Shown piece by piece: positions 45,599 to 52,175 of a stretch of 64,000 nucleotides of DNA. The DNA comes from 630D-37 sp037478835 (GTDB lineage Bacteria; Chloroflexota; Anaerolineae; Anaerolineales; Villigracilaceae). Below the pieces are notes generated by a model that saw nothing but the letters and a program-made list of their open reading frames with translations, was not told the origin of the DNA and searched no databases. The stretch's first letter is position 1; every line of letters begins with the position of its first letter. Location: NCBI GenBank assembly GCA_037478835.1, contig JBBFLV010000009.1, forward strand, positions 1 to 64,000. The letters run 5' to 3'. Made by a program: the position numbers and the translations under genes.

Positions 45599-46240
45599 AT
45601 GTTTGTCGGTGAACGCATGTCCCGCCCGGTGATTTTCCTGACCCCGGATATGCCGGTTCATGATGCGTTGGATTTGTTCAAGAAGGAGCGCATTCGCCGT
45701 GCCCCGGTAGTGAAGGATGGGAAGCTCGTTGGGATTGTTTCGGAGAAAGATCTGCTCAATGCTTCTCCTTCGCCGGCAACCACTTTGAGTATCTGGGAAA
45801 TGCATTATCTGCTGAGCAAGATCACCGTTGCCGAAGTGATGACCAAAAACGTCATTACGGTCACGGAAGATACCCCCATCGAAGAAGCGGCCCGCATTAT
45901 GGCCGATAATAAAATCGGTGGTCTGCCGGTGATGCGAGATGGTCAGGTGGTCGGCATCATCACCGAAACCGATCTCTTCAAGATCTTCCTGGAACTCATG
46001 GGAGCGCGACAGAAAGGCTTGCGGGCCACGGTTCTGGTAGAGGATAAACCAGGTCAGCTGGCGCGCATTACCAAAGCGGTGGCCGATCTGGGCGGCAATT
46101 TTATCGCTTTTGGCCAATTCAACGGTGAGGATCCGAGCACTCGCCTGATCACGTTCAAGGTCCAGGGTGTGGACAAGGAACAGCTCAAGCGGGTGCTCAG
46201 CGAGTGCTGCAAGGAAGTTTGGGATATTCGCGAAATCTGA
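45599..46240 (+). CDS. CBS-pair/ACT-domain protein (AcuB-like)
   Basis: A 213-residue regulator: two CBS motifs (MSRPVIFLTPDMPVHDALDLF and VAEVMTKNVITVTEDTPIEEAARI) up to about 140, then an ACT domain (TVLVEDKPGQLARITKAVADLGGNFIAF). CBS pairs bind adenine nucleotides and ACT domains amino acids, so it likely reports energy or metabolite state to an enzyme. AcuB-type proteins have this build. AAGGAGG lies six bases before ATG. A terminator follows at 46269. Confidence 0.88.
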   Translation: MFVGERMSRPVIFLTPDMPVHDALDLFKKERIRRAPVVKDGKLVGIVSEKDLLNASPSPATTLSIWEMHYLLSKITVAEVMTKNVITVTEDTPIEEAARIMADNKIGGLPVMRDGQVVGIITETDLFKIFLELMGARQKGLRATVLVEDKPGQLARITKAVADLGGNFIAFGQFNGEDPSTRLITFKVQGVDKEQLKRVLSECCKEVWDIREI

Positions 46241-46268
46241 GGCCTCTAAGCCTCGCCCAACTTAAATT

Positions 46269-46303
46269 AAAACGGCCCTCGCGAAGAGGGCCGTTTTAAT
46301 TTT
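46269..46303. terminator. Bidirectional terminator between CBS-ACT gene and fhs
   Basis: AAAACGGCCCTC with GAGGGCCGTTTT forms a 12-bp stem with a GCGAA loop (46269-46297). T-runs lie on the right (TTTTAATTTTTT) and A-runs on the left (AAATTAAAA), so it should stop transcripts from both converging genes. Confidence 0.92.
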
Positions 46304-46317
46304 TTCTCGATGGGTGG

Positions 46318-48225
46318 CTAGAACAACCCTACCACGCGGCCGGTCTTCAGGTCAATATCTACATCGTAGAAGACAGGGCGGGTAGGCAGGCCGGGCATGG
46401 TGCGCATTTCGCCGACCAACGGGTACAGGAAGCCGGCTCCTACCGAAGCGCGAATATCGCGGATCGGGACACGGAAGCCGCTGGGAGCACCTTTGAGGTT
46501 GGGATCGTGGCTGAAGGAAAGGTGCGTCTTGGCCATGCAGATCGGCAATTTGTCGAAGCCCAGGCGGGTATAGACCTCGATCTTCTTTTCGGCCTCCGGC
46601 AGGAAGTCGACTCCATCGGCGCCGTAGATTTCGCGGCAGATGATCTCGATTTTCTCCTTGATCGGAATATCCAACGGGTAGAGGAAGCGGAAATTCGAGG
46701 GGAGTTGCGAGGCCTTGACCACCGCTTCGGCCAACGCTTTGGCGCCGGCGCCGCCGTCCATCCAGTGCGTGCTGACCACGGCATCCACAGCACCGGCCTC
46801 CAGCGCCGCCTGGCGGATCACTTCTAGCTCGGCCGGGGTGTCGGTGGCGAAGGTGTTGATCGCCACGACCACGTTCACGCCGAATTTGAGCGCATTCTTG
46901 ATGTGTCGCTCCAGGTTGGGCAGACCCTTGCGCAGCAGATCGAGGTTCTCTTCGGTGTAGGCCGGATCGAGCGGTTTGCCGGCCACCACTTTCGGCCCAC
47001 CGCCGTGCATCTTCAGGGCGCGCACGGTCGCCACCAGCACCACCACCTGCGGGATCAGCCCCGAATAACGGCACTTGATGTTGAAGAATTTCTCCATGCC
47101 GATATCGGCCCCGAAACCGGATTCGGTGACCACGAAGCCATCCGGCCCGACGAGCTTGAGGGCGATCATATCGGCCAGGATGGAGGAGTTGCCGTGGGCA
47201 ATGTTGGCGAAGGGACCGGCATGCACGAAGACCGGCGTACCTTCCAGAGTCTGCATGAGGGTCGGTTTGATCGCATCCTTCATCAGCACGGTCATCGCCC
47301 CGGCGACGCCCAGATCCTCGGCGGTGATCGCTTCGCCCTGGCGATTGGTGCCGATGACGATGCGCCCCATGCGCTCGCGCATATCCTCCAGGCTGGTGGT
47401 GAGCGCCAGGATGGCCATCACCTCGCTGGCAACCGTAATATCGAAGCCGGTGCGGCGCGGCATTTGCTCTTCTGGGCCGAGGCCGATCTCGATCTCGCGC
47501 AGGAAACGATCGTTGGTATCGACCACGCGGCGCCAGGTGATCGAATCGGGGTCAATATCCAGGCGGGCGAAGCGTCGGCGTTCTTCCGGCGTGAGCTCAT
47601 TCGGATCGGTCTTGTTAATTCCCAGGCGCTGCAGGCGGCGCAACATGGAAGGGGAGAAGCGGCGCTTGCCTTCTTTATCCGGCGGGCAGAGGGCATTGAA
47701 GAGTTGTTCATCCGTCTGGCGCGATTCGTGATAGATGCGAGCGTCAATCGCGGCCGCCAGTAGGTTGTTTGCCGCGGTGATGGCGTGAATATCACCGGTC
47801 AGGTGCAGGTTGAAATCTTCCATCGGCACCACCTGCGAATAGCCACCACCGGCTGCGCCTCCTTTGATGCCAAAGGTGGGCCCTTGCGAAGGCTGGCGAA
47901 TGCAGGTGAAGACCTTCTTCCCCAGATGGGCACCGAGCGCCTGCGAAAGCCCGACGGTCGTGGTGGTTTTGCCTTCCCCAAGCGGGGTGGGGGTGATGGC
48001 GGTGACATCCACGTAGATGCCGTTGGGGCGATCCTTGAGCCGCTCTAGAATTTCCAGGCGCACTTTGGCCATGTAGTTGCCGTGCAGCTCCAGCTCTTCC
48101 GGTAGGATGCCGGCCTCTTCGGCTACCTGCATGATCGGTTTTAGGGTAGCCTCCTGGGCAATTTCGATGTCCGATGGCACCGGACGGCGAAGCTTGAGGG
48201 GGGTGGGAGTGAAGGATCGAGACAT
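46318..48225 (-). CDS. fhs: Formate-tetrahydrofolate ligase, long (eukaryote-like) form
   Basis: A 635-residue 10-formyl-THF synthetase. P-loop PTPLGEGKTTTTVGLSQALG, GIKGGAAGGGYSQVVPMEDFNLH and MPGLPTRPVFYDVDI are all family marks. It is about 75 residues longer than the usual bacterial enzyme (about 557) and has the block RRLQRLGINKTDPNELT...FARLDIDPDSITW and SLEDMRERMG, as in the synthetase domain of eukaryotic C1-THF synthases. ATG has AAGGAG six bases upstream. It is not linked to other folate or Wood-Ljungdahl genes here. It should supply 10-formyl-THF for purine synthesis, or run in reverse for formate release. Confidence 0.95.
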   Translation of the reverse strand: MSRSFTPTPLKLRRPVPSDIEIAQEATLKPIMQVAEEAGILPEELELHGNYMAKVRLEILERLKDRPNGIYVDVTAITPTPLGEGKTTTTVGLSQALGAHLGKKVFTCIRQPSQGPTFGIKGGAAGGGYSQVVPMEDFNLHLTGDIHAITAANNLLAAAIDARIYHESRQTDEQLFNALCPPDKEGKRRFSPSMLRRLQRLGINKTDPNELTPEERRRFARLDIDPDSITWRRVVDTNDRFLREIEIGLGPEEQMPRRTGFDITVASEVMAILALTTSLEDMRERMGRIVIGTNRQGEAITAEDLGVAGAMTVLMKDAIKPTLMQTLEGTPVFVHAGPFANIAHGNSSILADMIALKLVGPDGFVVTESGFGADIGMEKFFNIKCRYSGLIPQVVVLVATVRALKMHGGGPKVVAGKPLDPAYTEENLDLLRKGLPNLERHIKNALKFGVNVVVAINTFATDTPAELEVIRQAALEAGAVDAVVSTHWMDGGAGAKALAEAVVKASQLPSNFRFLYPLDIPIKEKIEIICREIYGADGVDFLPEAEKKIEVYTRLGFDKLPICMAKTHLSFSHDPNLKGAPSGFRVPIRDIRASVGAGFLYPLVGEMRTMPGLPTRPVFYDVDIDLKTGRVVGLF

Positions 48226-48264
48226 AGCTTCTCCTTGTCTGAATAGAATTCACTTTTATTTTCC

Positions 48265-48278
48265 GTGATGTTTATCAC
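48265..48278 (-). promoter_or_regulatory. Candidate CRP/FNR-type site upstream of fhs
   Basis: GTGA-TGTTTA-TCAC (GTGA-N6-TCAC) is the core of a CRP/FNR-family site, 40-53 bases before the fhs start. A TTGAAA lies just upstream as a possible -35, so a bound protein would sit over the promoter. Confidence 0.35.
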
Positions 48279-48331
48279 TTTTTCAAGAAACTTTTGTCAT
48301 CTCTTTTCGTTCAGATCGTCACAAAGTGCTT

Positions 48332-49153
48332 TCAGGTGCAGGTGATCCACGTTCCGGGGGCCTCATCCTGTAGTGCCGCTTTCAGGCGTGCCGGGTCCTG
48401 GGCCGAAAAGAGAAGGATACGCAACCCCGGCAGGCGGCAGGTCAGGCGTAGCATGGCTTCCACTTTGCCGAGCATGCCGCCGGTGACGTCAACCCCTTCT
48501 GCGCCGCCTAAAGAAGGGCGCAGACTCTCGAAGTTGGACGACGTGATCAGCGGAATCAGCCGGGTGCGTTGGGGAAAATCGGCCCAAACCCCGTCTTCTA
48601 GCCCGGCCAGGAGAATCCGTTTGGGATGCAGGCGCAATGCCAACGCTTCAAACACTTCTTCGGTCGAGAGGATGCTACCTCCTTGGCTGGCATCGAAGAT
48701 CACATCGCCGTAGACGACCGGCAACAGACCGGCTTTCAGGGCCGCCCGCAAGGGAGCAAGGTTCCAGCGCAAGTTGCCGGAACGTTGACGATCGATCATG
48801 GCCGAAGGAGGGAAGGAAATGGCCGCTATCCTGTTGCGGTGGAGGGATTCCATCACCAGCCAATGGAGGGCTGCTGCCTGATGGGCAACTTCGGCAAAAC
48901 CTTGCCAGTATCTTCGGCGCGCTTCGGGGGACGATTGGGTGGCTATTCCCTCCCGTGTCCTGCCTTCCTGGGCGGCCTGATGGCCGAACGAGCCGGAGCC
49001 ATGGCCGAGTACAAGCGAAAGCCCCGGAAGCGTTCGTAGGGCATCGGCCAGCGTTGCGCTGAGCGCATCGATTTGATCCAAGCGTGCCGTATAGGGACGG
49101 CTTTTTTCGGTGATCAATGACCCGCCTAGCTTGAGAAAGACCAGATGGCGCAT
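48332..49153 (-). CDS. Isopentenyl phosphate kinase
   Basis: A 273-residue amino-acid-kinase-fold enzyme phosphorylating isopentenyl phosphate to IPP. Diagnostic are FLKLGGSLITEK, the catalytic histidine loop GHGSGSFGHQAA, PVVYGDVIFD, and DVTGGMLGKVEAM at the C terminus. It belongs to the alternative mevalonate pathway of archaea, also known from some Chloroflexota. Other mevalonate genes are not in the window. The start has no ribosome site; a TAAAAT box six bases upstream suggests a leaderless transcript. Confidence 0.92.
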   Translation of the reverse strand: MRHLVFLKLGGSLITEKSRPYTARLDQIDALSATLADALRTLPGLSLVLGHGSGSFGHQAAQEGRTREGIATQSSPEARRRYWQGFAEVAHQAAALHWLVMESLHRNRIAAISFPPSAMIDRQRSGNLRWNLAPLRAALKAGLLPVVYGDVIFDASQGGSILSTEEVFEALALRLHPKRILLAGLEDGVWADFPQRTRLIPLITSSNFESLRPSLGGAEGVDVTGGMLGKVEAMLRLTCRLPGLRILLFSAQDPARLKAALQDEAPGTWITCT

Positions 49154-49190
49154 GTGGACATTTTACCACGTGCACGGTTATAATCGCCGC
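49154..49190. promoter_or_regulatory. Overlapping divergent promoters for two leaderless genes
   Basis: Plus strand: TGGACA (49155-49160), an 18-bp spacer, TATAAT (49179-49184), with the ATG of the DUF2085 gene at 49191 where transcription should begin. Minus strand: TAAAAT (49165-49160) with the kinase ATG six bases later at 49153. Neither gene has a Shine-Dalgarno sequence. Confidence 0.55.
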
Positions 49191-50006
49191 ATGGCGCTCC
49201 GAAACCGTTTTTGGCGATACCTGATCCCCCTTTTTTCCGTTGGGGTGCTTATTTGGTGGTTCCAACTGACCCCTCCCGGTTTGTTGGGAAAGATGGATGG
49301 GATCGGCTATGCTGTCTGTCACCGCATTGAGGAGCGCTCGTTTCATGTGGAAGGGCGGCAAATGCCGCTCTGTGCGCGCTGCACCGGTACGTTTAGCGGT
49401 GCTTTTCTGGGGTTGATCGTTCAACTGGGGGTGGCGCGGCGGCGCTCCGGCCTGCCTTCGCGCCCGTGGTTGGTGCTCTTTGGCCTGCTTGCCTTGTTCT
49501 GGGCGCTGGATGGCGCCAATTCTTACTTCTACCTTCTCAAACAAGTGGGCTCGAATGTTGTTTCTCTGCCCACCCTCTATACGCCAAACAATACCCTGCG
49601 CCTTTTTACCGGCAGCGGCATGGGGTTGGCGATGGCATTGATCCTGTATCCCGTGGCAAACCAGACGTTTTGGCGGCACGTGGATCCCCGTCCGGCCCTG
49701 ATGCGGGGCGCGCCGGCCCTTTTGCTGGGAGGAGTTTACCTGCTGGACCTGGCCATTTTGACGGAACATCCCCTCGTTTTGTATCCCGTTGCCGTGATCA
49801 GCCCTTTGGGGGCGTTGGGCCTGCTGATGGTGGTCTTCGCGCTGCTTTGGGTGATGGTGATGCGGGGGGAAAATTCTCTGGAACGGGTGGGCGAGCTCTG
49901 GCTGCCCTTGCTGGCCGGCTTGACCCTGGCTTTGTTGCTGATCGGGGGCATTGATCTGTTGCGCTTCCGCCTGACGGGGACCTGGGGCGGTTACCCGCTC
50001 CCCTGA
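49191..50006 (+). CDS. DUF2085 membrane protein
   Basis: A 271-residue protein with about seven membrane helices. The DUF2085 block is early: GYAVCHRIEERSFHVEGRQMPLCARCTGTFSGAF, with the conserved Cys-His and CARC. Function is unknown; the Cys/His set suggests metal or heme binding in the membrane. The start at 49191 coincides with the predicted transcription start. It is read away from the kinase gene. Confidence 0.85.
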   Translation: MALRNRFWRYLIPLFSVGVLIWWFQLTPPGLLGKMDGIGYAVCHRIEERSFHVEGRQMPLCARCTGTFSGAFLGLIVQLGVARRRSGLPSRPWLVLFGLLALFWALDGANSYFYLLKQVGSNVVSLPTLYTPNNTLRLFTGSGMGLAMALILYPVANQTFWRHVDPRPALMRGAPALLLGGVYLLDLAILTEHPLVLYPVAVISPLGALGLLMVVFALLWVMVMRGENSLERVGELWLPLLAGLTLALLLIGGIDLLRFRLTGTWGGYPLP

Positions 50007-50093
50007 ACAAGGTGCCCCGTCAACGTTTCTGTGATCTTCAGATGCGGGCGATCTCCGTTATAATTGCTTTGCTTCTTTTGCTTCGGAGGTGTT

Positions 50094-50882
50094 ATGGATT
50101 TAAGAGCGCTGGAACAGCGTTTGAAATCCCTTGTGGAACTGCATTTGAGCATTTTCATGCCTGGCTATCGGCCTCAAGAGCAGGCGTTCCAGCAACTTGC
50201 TCAGGCGATGCAGAACGGCATTCAGGTTCACGAGGGGAAAGAGGTTGTTCCGAATGTTTATACCCTGCTTTTCCCGCCCGGCGAGCTACTGGCCTGGCAA
50301 GATAAGCGGGTGCTGGAGGCGTTTTTGGAGGGGATCAAGCGCGTGGCCGAGGAGCAAGGGCTGGTCTTTGCGGCGCCACCCACCCTAACCCTGGGCGAAG
50401 ATGTGACCCTGCAGCACGGCGAAATGCGCGTGATAGCTTCGCATTCGGTGGAAAAGGTGGGCGAAACCCAGGGAATGGAAGAACAGGCGAAAGAGTCTGA
50501 GTCGGGGATCCCTCCGAATGCTTTTCTGATCGTGGAAGGGACGAAGGTTTTCCCGCTGACGCAAAGTGTGATCAACATCGGGCGGCGGCTGGATAATCAC
50601 ATTGTGATCGATGATCCCCGCGTCTCGCGGCGGCATGCTCAGCTGAGGGCGATCCGGGGATGGTATATCCTTTTTGACCTGAATTCCACCGGTGGGACGT
50701 ATGTCAACGGTCAGCGCGTGACGCAAAGCATCCTCTATCCGGGCGATGTGATCTCGTTGGCCGGTGTGCCGCTGATCTACGGTCAGGACAATCCGCCGCC
50801 GCGTCATGATTTGATCGATACGAAGCCTCTCTCGCCTGAGAGCGGGGAACGCGATACTATCATTTGGAATAAATCCAAATGA
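50094..50882 (+). CDS. FhaA-like protein (DUF3662 plus FHA domain)
   Basis: A 262-residue cytosolic protein: N-terminal DUF3662 region (LRALEQRLKSLVELHLSIF..., about 1-125), an acidic linker, and an FHA domain (about 145-235) with INIGRRLDNHIVIDDPRVSRRHAQL and NSTGGTYVNG. FHA domains bind phosphothreonine from Ser/Thr kinases. It resembles actinobacterial FhaA, which works with FhaB, RodA and PbpA in cell-wall growth. TATAAT at 50059 and GGAGG before the ATG define its start. No kinase is nearby. Confidence 0.88.
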   Translation: MDLRALEQRLKSLVELHLSIFMPGYRPQEQAFQQLAQAMQNGIQVHEGKEVVPNVYTLLFPPGELLAWQDKRVLEAFLEGIKRVAEEQGLVFAAPPTLTLGEDVTLQHGEMRVIASHSVEKVGETQGMEEQAKESESGIPPNAFLIVEGTKVFPLTQSVINIGRRLDNHIVIDDPRVSRRHAQLRAIRGWYILFDLNSTGGTYVNGQRVTQSILYPGDVISLAGVPLIYGQDNPPPRHDLIDTKPLSPESGERDTIIWNKSK

Positions 50883-51292
50883 GCGGAATGGTGGCGCTGG
50901 CCCTGCGGGTGTTGATGACCCTGGCGCTTTATGCGTTTTTGGCCTGGGCTTTCTATGCGCTTTGGCAGGATCTGCGTCAACGTGGGGAGATGTTGGCGCT
51001 TTTCCGCATCCCGACCCTGATCTTGAGCACGAACGGTGAAAGCCGTTCCTTTCAGCAGGCGGAGGTGATCTTGGGGCGGGAAATGGGGAGCGATTATCTC
51101 CTCGATGATCCGACCGTTTCGGCGCATCATGCGCGCCTTTCGTTTCATCATGGCCACTGGTGGGCTGAGGATTTGAATTCCACCAACGGCACGACCTTGA
51201 ACGGCGAACGCCTTTCCACCGCCACCGTGCTCGTCGATGGGGATGTGTTGCAACTCGGAGCCGTGACGGTGACCATCAAAATTTTGCAATGA
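50879..51292 (+). CDS. FhaB-like membrane-anchored FHA protein
   Basis: A 137-residue protein with one N-terminal membrane helix (about 9-29) and a C-terminal FHA domain: VILGREMGSDYLLDDPTVSAHHARL and NSTNGTTLNG. The start overlaps the FhaA-like stop as ATGA. In actinobacteria the similar FhaB recruits phosphorylated partners to the division or elongation machinery; here the RodA-type gene lies two genes downstream. Confidence 0.88.
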   Translation: MSGMVALALRVLMTLALYAFLAWAFYALWQDLRQRGEMLALFRIPTLILSTNGESRSFQQAEVILGREMGSDYLLDDPTVSAHHARLSFHHGHWWAEDLNSTNGTTLNGERLSTATVLVDGDVLQLGAVTVTIKILQ

Positions 51293-51302
51293 AGAGGTGA
51301 AG

Positions 51303-52175
51303 ATGAGCACAGAAAAGATTTCACTAGCCATCATCGGCGGTTCAGGGCTTTATCAGATGAGTGGGTTGGAGGATACCCGCGAGGTGTATCCGGAAACGCC
51401 TTTTGGCCGCCCCAGTGCGCCGATCGTCATCGGGACCCTAGAGGGGGTGCGGGTGGGCTTTTTGGCGCGGCACGGCATCGGGCATCACATCCTGCCCACC
51501 GAGGTTCCCTACCGGGCGAATATCTATGCCTTGAAGAGCCTGGGGGCCGAGCGGATCGTGAGCATCAGCGCTTGTGGTTCGCTGCGCGAGGATTACGCGC
51601 CGGGTGAGATCGTTGTTCCGGATCAGCTCTTTGATTTCACCCGTCGCCGCGTTTCCTCTTTCTTCGGTGAAGGGATGGTGGCGCATGTGAGCGTGGCCGA
51701 TCCGTTCTGTGCCGATCTTTCGGATCAGGTGGAAGCGGCGGTGCGTGCCTGTGGTGGAAAGGTGCACCGTGGTGGAGCGATGATCACCATTGAGGGGCCC
51801 CGCTTCTCCACGCGCGCCGAGTCGAACGTCTATCGTGCCTGGGGCATGTCGCTGATCGGCATGACCACTTCGCCGGAGGCGTTTCTGGCGCGTGAGGCCG
51901 AGATGTGCTACGCCGTGATGGCACATGTGACGGATTACGATGTCTGGCACGTCAGTGAGGAGCCGGTGACCGTGGAGATGGTGATCCAGATCCTCAACCG
52001 CAATACCGCGCTGGCCCAAGAAGCCGTGCGCCATTTGGCGAAGCACCTGCGCCCGGAGCGTCCGTGCAGCTGCGGCCAGGCGCTGGCGACGGCGTTGATC
52101 ACCAATCCTGCCGTGATCCCATCCGAAACACGTCAAAACCTCGACCTGTTGGTTGGAAAATACTTGCGGCAGTGA
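51303..52175 (+). CDS. mtnP: S-methyl-5'-thioadenosine phosphorylase
   Basis: A 290-residue PNP/MTAP-family enzyme splitting methylthioadenosine to adenine and methylthioribose-1-phosphate. Motifs: AIIGGSGLYQM, RHGIGHHILPTEVPYRANIYALK, SISACGSLREDYAPG, TIEGPRFSTRAES and MTTSPEAFLAREAEMCYA. ATG at 51303 has GAGGTG just upstream. The stop overlaps the GTG of the RodA-type gene. Its place between FHA and RodA genes is not functionally obvious. Confidence 0.92.
   Translation: MSTEKISLAIIGGSGLYQMSGLEDTREVYPETPFGRPSAPIVIGTLEGVRVGFLARHGIGHHILPTEVPYRANIYALKSLGAERIVSISACGSLREDYAPGEIVVPDQLFDFTRRRVSSFFGEGMVAHVSVADPFCADLSDQVEAAVRACGGKVHRGGAMITIEGPRFSTRAESNVYRAWGMSLIGMTTSPEAFLAREAEMCYAVMAHVTDYDVWHVSEEPVTVEMVIQILNRNTALAQEAVRHLAKHLRPERPCSCGQALATALITNPAVIPSETRQNLDLLVGKYLRQ

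Noticed and set aside
46903..47763. Long plus-strand open frame over fhs
   Set aside because: Antisense to a conserved formate-THF ligase; its composition follows fhs codon positions.
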